A stretch of DNA of 8,204 bases from Akkermansiaceae bacterium (GTDB lineage Bacteria > Verrucomicrobiota > Verrucomicrobiia > Verrucomicrobiales > Akkermansiaceae): positions 1-8,204 of the forward strand of contig CAIVXP010000082.1 in the NCBI GenBank assembly GCA_903909905.1, read 5' to 3'. The stretch's first letter is position 1; each line of letters opens with the position of its first letter. Below, piece after piece: positions 1 through 6,140 of this stretch. A program made the translations under genes and the position numbers. Under the pieces are notes generated by a model. That model had not been told where the DNA came from. It saw only the letters and a program-made list of their open reading frames with translations, and did no database searches.

Positions 1-52
1 CCCGATGCCCGATTGACAGACCCAGCGCCGCTCCCCAGTCTTTACCTAACCG

Positions 53-1135
53 ATGTCCGACCTCCACCATTCGCCGCTCGAATCTGCCCATCTCTCCCTC
101 GGCGCCCGGATGGTGCCCTTCGCTGGGTGGAACATGCCCGTCCAATACAGCTCGATCATCGATGAACACCGGGCGGTACGCCAAAAGGTCGGAATCTTCG
201 ACATTTCGCACATGGGCCAGGTGTTTATCAGTGGCCCCGGCGCACTCGATCAACTCAACCGCCTGCTCACCAACGACCTCGCACGACTCGCGGTCGGCGA
301 AGGCCAGTACACGATCATGCTCAATGAAAATGGCGGCGTGATCGATGACCTCATCGCCTATCGCAGCGCGGCCGATGAGTATTTCCTGGTGATCAATGCC
401 TCGAAGATCGACGAAGATGTCGCATGGCTCGCCAGCCACCTCTCCAATGGCGCGACGATGCGCAATGAGAGCGAAAAATGGGCCGGCATGGCGATCCAAG
501 GGCCACAGGCCACGCAAGTATTTGCACGCGTGTTTCCCGCTGAAAGCCTCCCTCCGCGCAATGGCATCGCCACCCTCGCCGATGGATCGATCGTTTGCCG
601 AACGGGCTACACCGGCGAAGATGGATTCGAGTTCTTCTGCCCGGCCGCCGTTGGCATCACAATCTGGAAAAAATTTATCGCCGCCAGTGCCGCGCCCTGC
701 GGGCTTGGCGCACGCGACACGCTTCGCCTCGAAATGGGCTTCCCGCTCAATGGCAATGACCTCGCACCCGATCGCACCCCGATCGAAGCCGGACTCGGGT
801 TCTTTTGTGATTTGCAAAAATCCGCCTTCACCGGCCGCGAAATCCTCGCCCAACAAAAATTCGACGGCCCGCAACTGAAACTCACTGCGATCCGCTGCAC
901 CGAAAAATCCCCGCCCCCGCGCGCTCACTACCCGGTGCTCGACTCCGATGGCCGCACGATCGGCGAACTCTCAAGCGGCGCCCTCTCGCCAAGCCTCTCG
1001 ATCGGTATCGGCATGGCCTACCTGCCCGCCGAATATTCGAAACTTGGCACCCGCCTCCAAATCCAAATACGCGATCGCGCATTCCCTGCCGAGGTGGTGA
1101 AAAAACCTTTCTACCGACCCGGCTCACAGGCTTAA
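53..1135 (+). CDS. gcvT: Glycine cleavage system T protein (aminomethyltransferase)
   Basis: GcvT takes the aminomethyl group held on lipoylated H protein, releases ammonia and passes the one-carbon unit to tetrahydrofolate, giving 5,10-methylene-THF; it acts in the cytoplasm. Visible family landmarks, in order, are GARMVPFAGWNMPVQY (residues 17-32), FDISHMGQ (49-56), NENGGVIDDL (91-100, containing the Asp expected to act in catalysis), RTGYTGEDGFE (183-193) and GARDTLRLEMG (219-229), followed by the C-terminal barrel domain. The 360-aa length is normal for the family, and the start places the LGARMVPFAGW block at its usual distance. No Shine-Dalgarno motif precedes the ATG. gcvH follows after 40 bp, so the two are probably co-transcribed. 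No glycine riboswitch can be seen, but only 52 bp of upstream sequence is available. Confidence 0.97.
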   Translation: MSDLHHSPLESAHLSLGARMVPFAGWNMPVQYSSIIDEHRAVRQKVGIFDISHMGQVFISGPGALDQLNRLLTNDLARLAVGEGQYTIMLNENGGVIDDLIAYRSAADEYFLVINASKIDEDVAWLASHLSNGATMRNESEKWAGMAIQGPQATQVFARVFPAESLPPRNGIATLADGSIVCRTGYTGEDGFEFFCPAAVGITIWKKFIAASAAPCGLGARDTLRLEMGFPLNGNDLAPDRTPIEAGLGFFCDLQKSAFTGREILAQQKFDGPQLKLTAIRCTEKSPPPRAHYPVLDSDGRTIGELSSGALSPSLSIGIGMAYLPAEYSKLGTRLQIQIRDRAFPAEVVKKPFYRPGSQA

Positions 1136-1175
1136 TTTCCACCATCTCCACTCCCACACCACTCATCACCATCCC

Positions 1176-1553
1176 ATGAACATCCCTGCCGATCTCCGCT
1201 ACTGCGCCTCTCACGAATGGATCCGCCTCGAAGGCGACATCGCCACCGTGGGCATCTCCGATCACGCTCAAGCCGAACTCACCGATGTGGTCTTTGTCGA
1301 ACTCCCCAGCATCGGTCGCAAGGTCGATGCCGGCGATCCGACCGCGGTCGTCGAATCCGTGAAAGCCGCCTCCGACATCTACGCGCCGATCGGCGGCGAA
1401 GTGATCGAAGCCAACGAGGCTGTCGAGGCCGACCCCTCGCTCGTCAACACCGACCCCTACGGCAAAGGCTGGATCTTCAAACTTCGCGTCAAGGATCCCG
1501 CCGACGCGGCACGCCTGATGGATGCCTCGGCTTATCAAAGCCACATCGCTTGA
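1176..1553 (+). CDS. gcvH: Glycine cleavage system H protein (lipoyl carrier)
   Basis: GcvH is the small shuttle protein of the glycine cleavage system. Its lipoyl-lysine arm carries the aminomethyl intermediate from GcvP to GcvT and is reoxidised by the L protein. The 125-aa product has the typical N-terminal block YCASHEWIRLEGDIATVGIS (residues 9-28) and the lipoylation hairpin VESVKAASDIYAPIGGEV, with Lys63 as the expected attachment site. The C-terminal GKGWIFKLRV segment is also characteristic. Length and motifs are complete. The ATG has only a C/A-rich leader and no Shine-Dalgarno motif. gcvT lies 40 bp upstream and an ALDH-like gene 32 bp downstream, where many genomes carry gcvP; gcvP must be elsewhere if the pathway is complete. 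Confidence 0.97.
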   Translation: MNIPADLRYCASHEWIRLEGDIATVGISDHAQAELTDVVFVELPSIGRKVDAGDPTAVVESVKAASDIYAPIGGEVIEANEAVEADPSLVNTDPYGKGWIFKLRVKDPADAARLMDASAYQSHIA

Positions 1554-1585
1554 AAAGCCCAAGGCCCGACTCGCCCGACACTTTG

Positions 1586-2431
1586 ATGAAAGTGACCAAA
1601 ACACCAAAGTGCTTCGTGGGCGGCGCTTTCACCCGGTCCGAAAGCGGACGCGTGGTTGCGATCAAAGATCGTTCGGGCGCCTTCTTCGCAAACATTCCGC
1701 TTTGTTCCAAAAAAGACCTGCGCAATGCGGTGGAGGCCGCGGCAAAAGGTGGCGCCGCATGGGCGAAACGCTCGCCCTATAACCGCGCGCAAATCCTTTA
1801 TCGCCTCGCCGAAATGCTCGAGGCACGCTCCGCGGAAATGACCGAGGCCCTCACGCTCACCAATGCGAAATCCGCCGCGCGCGAAGTCAGTGCCACGATC
1901 GATCGCATCGTCCACTTCGCCGGCTGGGCCGACAAATACGAGCAGGTCCTTGGCACGGTGAATCCGGTGGCCTCTTCGCATTTCAATTTCACCATCACCG
2001 AACCAGTCGGCATCGTCGGTATCATCGCCCCGCCAAAAAATCCGCTGCTCGCACTGGTGACGCTGATCCTCCACGCGATCACTGCCGGAAATTCGGTCGT
2101 CGCGCTGGCACCATCAAGCCACGCCTACCCTGCTATCCTGCTTGGCGAAATGCTCGCAACCTCCGACCTCCCAGCCGGCGTGGTGAATCTCCTCAGCGGC
2201 GATGTCACCGAACTCGCGCCGACCTTCGCCACTCACGAACACATCCGCGCAATCGCCGCGGCGGTCGATCCATCCACTGCCAAAATTCTCGAGCAAGGCG
2301 CGGCGGCCAGCGTCAAACGCGTGCGCAGCACCGCGCCCAACGCCGATTGGTTCGACGCCACATTCGACAGCGCATGGCAACTGCGTGATTTCACCGAAGC
2401 CAAAACCGTCTGGCACCCGATTGGCGCCTGA
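1586..2431 (+). CDS. Short ALDH-like protein: coenzyme-binding domain only, no catalytic domain
   Basis: This 281-aa protein resembles the N-terminal, coenzyme-binding half of the aldehyde dehydrogenase superfamily: KCFVGGAFTRSESGRVVAI (about residues 8-26), a helical region with KRSPYNRAQILYRLAEMLEA (61-80), EPVGIVGIIAPPKNPLLAL (139-157), AGNSVVALAPSSHAYPAILL (167-186) and LPAGVVNLLSG (195-205). It stops where the catalytic domain should begin, so the active-site Cys and general-base Glu are absent. The PWNFP motif with the oxyanion Asn reads PPKNP, and the FTGST coenzyme motif is replaced by AAAVDPST. The reading frame is open and ends cleanly in TEAKTVWHPIGA. From memory, short ALDH paralogues with a similar ending occur beside full-length ALDH genes in Actinobacteria, which would make this a conserved pseudoenzyme rather than a broken gene. 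The frame is open upstream to 1217, but that part overlaps gcvH, so the ATG at 1586 is chosen. It sits inside the gcv-rhomboid-mazG unit. Its function is unknown. Confidence 0.8.
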   Translation: MKVTKTPKCFVGGAFTRSESGRVVAIKDRSGAFFANIPLCSKKDLRNAVEAAAKGGAAWAKRSPYNRAQILYRLAEMLEARSAEMTEALTLTNAKSAAREVSATIDRIVHFAGWADKYEQVLGTVNPVASSHFNFTITEPVGIVGIIAPPKNPLLALVTLILHAITAGNSVVALAPSSHAYPAILLGEMLATSDLPAGVVNLLSGDVTELAPTFATHEHIRAIAAAVDPSTAKILEQGAAASVKRVRSTAPNADWFDATFDSAWQLRDFTEAKTVWHPIGA

Positions 2432-2461
2432 GCTGCTGCCGCATACCAATCAATAACAACC

Positions 2462-3343
2462 ATGGGCATCGCCGATCGCGACTACCACCGCTCACCGCAA
2501 GGCGGATTCCTCTCCAACCTCACCCCGGTGGTGAAATGGTTGCTGGCCTCCAACATCGCGATCTTCCTGCTCGATTACCTGCTCATCCCATTCGTTCTCG
2601 ATTCCAATCTCGACGGAGAAAAAATTCCCAAGCTCCTCGACTGGGGCGCATTCTCAATCGGATCCGCCGTTCAGCACTTGCAAGTCTGGCGCTTCATCAG
2701 CTTCCAGTTTCTCCACGGCAGCCTCGGCCACCTGCTCTTTAACGCGCTGGGCATCTTCTTCTTTGGCCCATGGATGGAACGCTGGTGGGGCTCACAACGC
2801 TTTCTGATTTTTTACCTCCTATGCGGCATCGGCGGCGCGGCTTTCTTCTCGCTGCTCACACTGACCGGTATCGTGCCCGCCGATTCGCAATCCATCCTCG
2901 TCGGAGCCTCGGCCGGCATCTACGGGATCTTCATCGGCGTCGCGATCACCGCCCCGAACCTGCGCGTTTCATTGCTCTTTCCGCCGATCGAACTCTCGAT
3001 GCGCCAACTCGCCATCGCCCTGCTCGCGATCTCAGCCGGCTCTATCATCCTCAAGTTCGGCGGCAACGAAGGCGGTGAAGCCGGCCACCTTGGCGGTGCC
3101 ATCATCGGCGCCATCCTCATGCGCTGGCCGCAACTTCTCTCCGGTCGCCATGCCTCCGGCACCCCACGCCGAAACAATCCGGCCGAAAGAAAAATCAGAC
3201 CGCGCACCATCATCGACCTCGAAAGAGATGCCGAGGTCGACCTCATCCTCGACAAAATTTCACTCCAAGGTTTCCAAAGCCTCACCGACCGCGAACGCGA
3301 GGTGCTGCGCGATGCCGCCAAACAACGATCCACCGACCCATGA
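2462..3343 (+). CDS. Rhomboid family intramembrane serine protease
   Basis: Rhomboids cut transmembrane substrates within the membrane using a Ser-His dyad. The 293-aa protein has hydrophobic segments at roughly residues 25-45, 86-106, 113-136, 144-163, 180-197 and 207-221. It shows the WRFISFQFLHGSLGHLLFN block with the His90/Asn94 H-x3-N motif, the nucleophile motif GASAGIYG (Ser150; GxSA rather than the commoner GxSG), and AGHLGGAIIGA with catalytic His209. Downstream of the membrane core is a soluble, charged tail (about 228-293). Its end, RDAEVDLILDKISLQGFQSL (255-274) followed by TDREREVL, resembles the small C-terminal domain I remember as DUF6576 on bacterial rhomboids. The ATG follows an AACAACC leader without a Shine-Dalgarno motif. 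The stop overlaps the mazG start (ATGA), implying translational coupling. The substrate cannot be inferred. Confidence 0.93.
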   Translation: MGIADRDYHRSPQGGFLSNLTPVVKWLLASNIAIFLLDYLLIPFVLDSNLDGEKIPKLLDWGAFSIGSAVQHLQVWRFISFQFLHGSLGHLLFNALGIFFFGPWMERWWGSQRFLIFYLLCGIGGAAFFSLLTLTGIVPADSQSILVGASAGIYGIFIGVAITAPNLRVSLLFPPIELSMRQLAIALLAISAGSIILKFGGNEGGEAGHLGGAIIGAILMRWPQLLSGRHASGTPRRNNPAERKIRPRTIIDLERDAEVDLILDKISLQGFQSLTDREREVLRDAAKQRSTDP

Positions 3344-4152
3344 CCGATGCCGAAATGATGCACTGCCCGGAGAATGACCGGCAAATCGACCGCCTCCGCG
3401 CCATCATGCACCGCCTCCGCGCACCCGGTGGCTGCCCATGGGATGCGGAGCAAACGCATGCCTCGCTCATCCCGAACCTGATCGAAGAAGCCTACGAAAC
3501 GATCGACGCCATTCAGCGCGAGGACCACGAACACCTCTTGGAAGAACTCGGCGACCTGCTCCTGCAAGTGGTCTTCCACAGCGAACTCGCCGAGGAAGCC
3601 GGACGCCACACGCTCGACGATGTCGCACGCGGAATTTCCGACAAACTCGTGCGCCGCCACCCGCATGTCTTCGCCCAAAGCGACGCAACTACGACGGATG
3701 CCGTACTTCAGCAATGGGACGCCATCAAACGCGGCGAAAAAGGCCACGAGGAAAAACCCTTCCTCCACAACATCGGCAAAGGCCTGCCCGCCATCCTGCG
3801 TGCCGCCAAGCTGCAGAAAAAAGCCGCCAAAGTCGGCTTCGACTGGCCCGATGAACATGGCATCATCGCCAAAATCCGCGAAGAACTCGCCGAACTTGAA
3901 TCCGCCCACTCGCACGGCAACACCACACACATCGACGAAGAACTTGGCGACCTGCTCTTCTCCGTCGTCAACCTCGCCCGCTTCCGCAACACCGACCCCG
4001 AACTCATCATGGCCAACGCCAACGCGAAGTTCGAACACCGCTTCGCCGCCATGGAACAACACCTCAAACACCAAGGCCTCACCCTCGAAGCCGCGACAAG
4101 CGAGCAAATGGAAGCCGCATGGGAGAAGGTGAAGAAGGTCATGGGTCAATAG
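3340..4152 (+). CDS. mazG: Nucleoside triphosphate pyrophosphohydrolase MazG
   Basis: MazG hydrolyses (d)NTPs to NMP and pyrophosphate in the cytoplasm. It is regarded as a house-cleaning enzyme and, in E. coli, as a modulator of the stringent response. The 270-aa product has the full tandem-domain form. The N-terminal domain shows GGCPWDAEQTHASL (residues 30-43), EEAYETIDAI (49-58) and EELGDLLLQVVFHS (68-81). The C-terminal domain shows LQKKAAKVGFDWP (158-170), EELAELE (181-187) and EELGDLLFSVVNLARF (200-215). The paired ExxE and EELGD motifs supply the Mg2+-binding acidic residues in both domains, so neither looks inactive. Translation probably couples to the rhomboid gene through the ATGA overlap. 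The stop codon at 4150-4152 lies at the edge of an inverted-repeat element whose left arm begins at 4151. Confidence 0.96.
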   Translation: MTDAEMMHCPENDRQIDRLRAIMHRLRAPGGCPWDAEQTHASLIPNLIEEAYETIDAIQREDHEHLLEELGDLLLQVVFHSELAEEAGRHTLDDVARGISDKLVRRHPHVFAQSDATTTDAVLQQWDAIKRGEKGHEEKPFLHNIGKGLPAILRAAKLQKKAAKVGFDWPDEHGIIAKIREELAELESAHSHGNTTHIDEELGDLLFSVVNLARFRNTDPELIMANANAKFEHRFAAMEQHLKHQGLTLEAATSEQMEAAWEKVKKVMGQ

Positions 4153-4168
4153 TCATTGGTCATCGGGG

Positions 4169-4222
4169 AAGAAAATGAAGAAGCCGATTCTTCATAGGCA
4201 GGGACCTTTGTCCCAAAGGTCC
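4169..4222 (+). repeat. 54-nt repeat core, copy 1 (forward)
   Basis: This core is 51 of 54 identical to the reverse complement of 6048-6101. It contains two potential hairpins. The first is 4175-4195, with 8-bp arms ATGAAGAA / TTCTTCAT and a 5-nt loop. The second is 4202-4222, with perfect 9-bp arms GGACCTTTG / CAAAGGTCC and a TCC loop. AGGCAG separates the two. In this copy the second hairpin is perfect while the first has lost two pairs relative to the other copy. Confidence 0.85.
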
Positions 4223-4279
4223 ACCCCGGTAGGGCGATGCGGCCTCGCGGCGCCGACTCTTTCAGAAAATGTTAAATCC

Positions 4280-4311
4280 CGAATGAACACGAATGAACGC
4301 GAAAATGAATG
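4280..4311. repeat. Short tandem repeat, CGAATGAACR units
   Basis: Two consecutive 10-nt units, CGAATGAACA and CGAATGAACG, are followed by a third degenerate unit, CGAAAATGAATG. The stretch lies inside the gene-free region between mazG and the tRNA and has no coding meaning that I can see. Confidence 0.55.
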
Positions 4312-4341
4312 ATGGTAGATCGTGGATTTTGGGTCAAAGAG

Positions 4342-4355
4342 GAAGTCGCTACTTC
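4342..4355 (+). other. Small hairpin followed by a T-rich tract
   Basis: GAAGT / ACTTC arms enclose a CGCT loop. With two G-T pairs the stem can extend to about 10 bp (4337-4360), and the 3' side runs into TTTTTCTT. It could act as a weak rho-independent terminator for the mazG unit, but the stem is A/T-rich and overlaps the right arm of the surrounding inverted repeat, so a structural role in that element is equally likely. Confidence 0.3.
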
Positions 4356-4412
4356 TTTTTCTTCCCCAATAACCAATCACAAACAACCAATAACCCTCCC
4401 CTTTCTTTCCTC

Positions 4413-4441
4413 TTGCTCACGCCTGCTCCCGTCGGTACAGG
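4413..4441 (+). promoter_or_regulatory. Weak candidate promoter for the tRNA gene
   Basis: A TTGCTC box (4413-4418) and a TACAGG box (4436-4441) are separated by exactly 17 bp, and the second ends 21 bp before the tRNA. Each box matches the sigma-70 consensus at only three positions. A 5-bp hairpin, ACAGG / CCTGT (4437-4441 with 4448-4452), overlaps it. The spacing and location favour a promoter; the sequence match is poor. Confidence 0.25.
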
Positions 4442-4461
4442 TTTCGTCCTGTCGCAAGACA

Positions 4462-4535
<74 letters not shown>

Positions 4536-5258
4536 CTATGGCATCGGCGCCGTGGACGGCAGGGAAGGCGAGCCGAGCGGAGTGGCGCCACCACTTGCGG
4601 CGAGTTGCGCGCCGACGGGCGGTGAAACCGGCCCATGTCGGCTGGGCGCGTGGGTGATGGTCACCGGTGTCCCCACATCGACGACATCGAAGACGAGCGG
4701 CACAAAATCTTTCGGCAAACGGATGCAACCGTGCGAGGCGGGCTTGCCGGGTTCGGGGATCAGCCCGCCATGCATGCCGATGCCATATGAGGTGAGTCTC
4801 ATCCAAAACGGCATGGGTGCCGGCACATACTTCATACCCTTGGGCACGCGGTCGCCGACCTTTGCATCGCCATCGACGACATTGCCCAACTCGTCCTCGA
4901 TCCAGCCGTACTTGTTCGAGTACTTGTCTTCGATTTTTTCCATGATGCGGTAGGTGCCGGCGCTGGTGCCGTGCCCTTCTTTGCCGGTCGCGACATACGA
5001 CCACCCGATCGGCCGACCACCGCGATGGTACTCTGCGATCTGGTCGGGCAGGCTGATGCGTACCGTCACTTTTCCCGGTCCTCCATCGTCATGCCAGCCG
5101 TAAAGCACCGGCTCGGGTGGAGCCTGAACAGGCTTCACGCCCCCCACTCCGCAGGATGAAAGAACCACCGCGCCCGCAAGCATCGCAAGCCGTACGGCAG
5201 AGCGCCTGAGCAGCGGCAGGGCGGAAATCGGTCGGAGGTTTTTCACGAAAAAAGCCAT
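4536..5258 (-). CDS. Lipoprotein L,D-transpeptidase (YkuD family)
   Basis: YkuD-type L,D-transpeptidases cross-link peptidoglycan stem peptides through meso-diaminopimelate or attach proteins to them, using a catalytic Cys in the cell envelope. The 240-aa product begins with a positively charged, hydrophobic leader ending in lipobox LSSC (Cys36), so it should be a lipoprotein. Gly follows the Cys, with no inner-membrane retention Asp. The YkuD domain spans roughly residues 62-203 and shows HGTSAGTYRI (96-105), GIGMHGG (159-165, His163) and SHGCIRLP (175-182, Cys178, Arg180), the standard active-site signature. The tail from about 205 is rich in Pro, Ser, Gly and Ala and looks disordered. The chosen start gives a normal n-region; the next Met (26) would leave too short a leader. 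Its stop codon begins at the base next to the convergent tRNA. It is divergent from the M50 protease gene, 94 bp apart. Confidence 0.93.
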   Translation of the reverse strand: MAFFVKNLRPISALPLLRRSAVRLAMLAGAVVLSSCGVGGVKPVQAPPEPVLYGWHDDGGPGKVTVRISLPDQIAEYHRGGRPIGWSYVATGKEGHGTSAGTYRIMEKIEDKYSNKYGWIEDELGNVVDGDAKVGDRVPKGMKYVPAPMPFWMRLTSYGIGMHGGLIPEPGKPASHGCIRLPKDFVPLVFDVVDVGTPVTITHAPSRHGPVSPPVGAQLAASGGATPLGSPSLPSTAPMP

Positions 5259-5352
5259 GAATCAGTGGGTTTGCGGATGGGCGGTCTAACGAATCCACCC
5301 CGATGCGTCAATACCTTGCAATGCCTCGCTTCTGACCGTATGAGGGGCGTGC

Positions 5353-5982
5353 ATGGTTCGATTTTCGATTTTTGGCATTCCGGTGGAGGTTCAGCCCTTT
5401 TTCTGGGTCACTCTGGTTCTGATCGGTGGCGCGCTGGGGGCCGACTCGGCCTCGGCGATTCTGCAAACCCTGCTGTTTGTGCTGGCAGGCTTTATATCGA
5501 TCCTTGTCCATGAGTTGGGCCACGCGCTCACGGCGCGGAAATTTGGTGCCCACAGCTCGATCGTGCTCCAAGCCTTCGGCGGCCTCGCCCAACACAGCGG
5601 CGTGCATCTGAGCCGTCCCCAAGCATTCGTCGTCACCGCCGCAGGACCCTTGTTGCAAATCGGCCTCGGCCTCGCGGTGTGGTACGCCCTCCCGCACCTC
5701 ACCGACCTCAAACCGCACGCCAGTTATTTTTTCTTCACCCTCATGAGCATCAGCTTCATCTGGGCCTTACTCAACCTGCTGCCCATCCTGCCGCTCGATG
5801 GCGGCCAAATGCTGCACGCGATCCTCGGACCCAAACGGGTGAAGATCACGCTCTGGACCACCATCGTTTGCTCAGTCCTCATCGCTGGCGGCTATTTCAT
5901 GAAAACCGGAAGCTTCATCCTGCCAATCTTCATGGGCCTCTTCGCCTGGCAGGCATTCCAAGCACTCAAGCAAGAGCGTTAA
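5353..5982 (+). CDS. Site-2 protease family (M50) membrane metalloprotease
   Basis: This is a minimal 209-aa intramembrane zinc metalloprotease. The zinc motif HELGH (residues 53-57, with Glu54 as the catalytic base) lies in a hydrophobic segment starting near residue 36. The second signature, NLLPILPLDGGQ (141-152), supplies the third ligand, Asp149. Other likely membrane segments are at about 12-30, 91-112, 124-146 and 166-203. FGGLAQHS (75-82) and TAAGPLLQIGLGL (95-107) are typical of the compact SpoIVFB/YwhC-like group of M50. There is no PDZ or CBS domain, so no regulatory module is visible. The ATG is preceded by GAGGGG (5342-5347), the only convincing Shine-Dalgarno motif in the window. 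The substrate is unknown. The gene is divergent from the L,D-transpeptidase and is followed by an inverted-repeat element 6 bp after its stop. Confidence 0.92.
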   Translation: MVRFSIFGIPVEVQPFFWVTLVLIGGALGADSASAILQTLLFVLAGFISILVHELGHALTARKFGAHSSIVLQAFGGLAQHSGVHLSRPQAFVVTAAGPLLQIGLGLAVWYALPHLTDLKPHASYFFFTLMSISFIWALLNLLPILPLDGGQMLHAILGPKRVKITLWTTIVCSVLIAGGYFMKTGSFILPIFMGLFAWQAFQALKQER

Positions 5983-6047
5983 GGTAGATTTAAGTTTCAA
6001 GTGTTCAGTTTCAAGAGAAGACGGAGGGAGCCGCGACTCTTTTGCGC

Positions 6048-6101
6048 GGACCTTTGGGACAAAGTTCCCTGCCTATGAAGAAGCAGCTTCTTCATTTTCT
6101 T
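6048..6101 (-). repeat. 54-nt repeat core, copy 2 (reverse)
   Basis: This is the reverse complement of 4169-4222 with three mismatches. It holds hairpin 6048-6068 (9-bp arms, GGACCTTTG against CAAAGTTCC, one G-T pair) and hairpin 6075-6095 (perfect 10-bp arms, ATGAAGAAGC / GCTTCTTCAT, around one base). Here the A/T-rich hairpin is perfect and the GGACC hairpin has one substitution, the reverse of copy 1. Confidence 0.85.
6075..6100 (+). terminator. Possible rho-independent terminator for the M50 gene
   Basis: On the + strand the perfect ATGAAGAAGC / GCTTCTTCAT stem is followed at once by TTTTCTTCT, giving a stem plus T-rich tract about 95 bp after the M50 stop. The stem is not GC-rich and belongs to the repeat core, so termination may be incidental. 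On the - strand the tract after the stem is AGGCAGGG, which does not fit a terminator for the TauE-family gene. Confidence 0.3.
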
Positions 6102-6140
6102 CTCTTGCAACTGAACACTTGAACCTTGAAACCCCTCTAT

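Larger units (their letters stand above)
4151..4381. repeat. Composite inverted-repeat element (copy 1) after mazG
   Basis: The two ends are imperfect inverted repeats: 4151-4183 pairs with 4349-4381 at 27 of 33 positions, including an 11-nt perfect stretch (GGGGAAGAAAA against its complement). The left arm overlaps the last two bases of the mazG stop. Inside lie the 54-nt core shared with the element at 5989-6130, a GC-rich stretch (4223-4262), a short tandem repeat (4280-4311) and a small hairpin (4342-4355). The arms carry repeated ATTGG/CCAAT words. No open frame in it looks like a gene. This element occupies most of the 310-bp gap between mazG and the tRNA. Whether it is a mobile non-autonomous element, a structured RNA or a degraded remnant cannot be decided from one window. 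Confidence 0.65.
5989..6130. repeat. 142-bp inverted-repeat element (copy 2) between convergent genes
   Basis: The ends are long inverted repeats: 5989-6020 pairs with 6099-6130 at 29 of 32 positions, including words such as TTCAAGTGTTCAGTT. The interior holds a GC-rich segment (6021-6047) and the 54-nt core at 6048-6101 in the orientation opposite to copy 1. As a single strand it could fold into one long stem closing two inner hairpins. It starts 6 bp after the M50 stop and ends 10 bp before the TauE-family stop, filling this convergent gap. It has no coding capacity. It could serve as a bidirectional 3'-end structure for the two genes, but it also has the architecture of a small non-autonomous mobile element. 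Confidence 0.8.

Noticed and set aside
13..48. A perfect TTGACA box before gcvT
   Set aside because: No acceptable -10 box lies 16-18 bp downstream: AGTCTT at that distance is poor and TACCTA is too far. The start of the unit may also lie outside the window.
1217..1585. Upstream extension of the ALDH-like reading frame
   Set aside because: The added residues are an Arg-rich out-of-frame translation of gcvH; the family similarity begins only after the ATG at 1586.
882..1607. A 241-codon - strand open frame opposite gcvT and gcvH
   Set aside because: It overlaps two certain genes and its translation is Gly/Asp/Val-rich low-information sequence typical of a shadow frame.
2920..4149. A 409-codon open frame on the - strand opposite the rhomboid and mazG genes
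   Set aside because: It lies antisense to two clear protein families, its translation has no recognisable motif, and long antisense open frames are expected from GC-biased codons.
4202..4222. The GGACCTTTG hairpin as a rho-independent terminator for mazG
   Set aside because: The stem is perfect but no T tract follows on either strand, so it does not fit the intrinsic terminator form.
4151..4381. A CRISPR array
   Set aside because: There are no regularly spaced direct repeats with unique spacers and no cas genes; the repeats here are inverted arms.
5316..5344. TTGCAA and TATGAG boxes with a 17-bp spacer before the M50 gene
   Set aside because: The boxes look good, but the -10 box ends only 8 bp before the ATG and overlaps the GAGGGG ribosome-binding motif, so it would give an almost leaderless transcript. 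It is unlikely to be the promoter unless start mapping shows otherwise.
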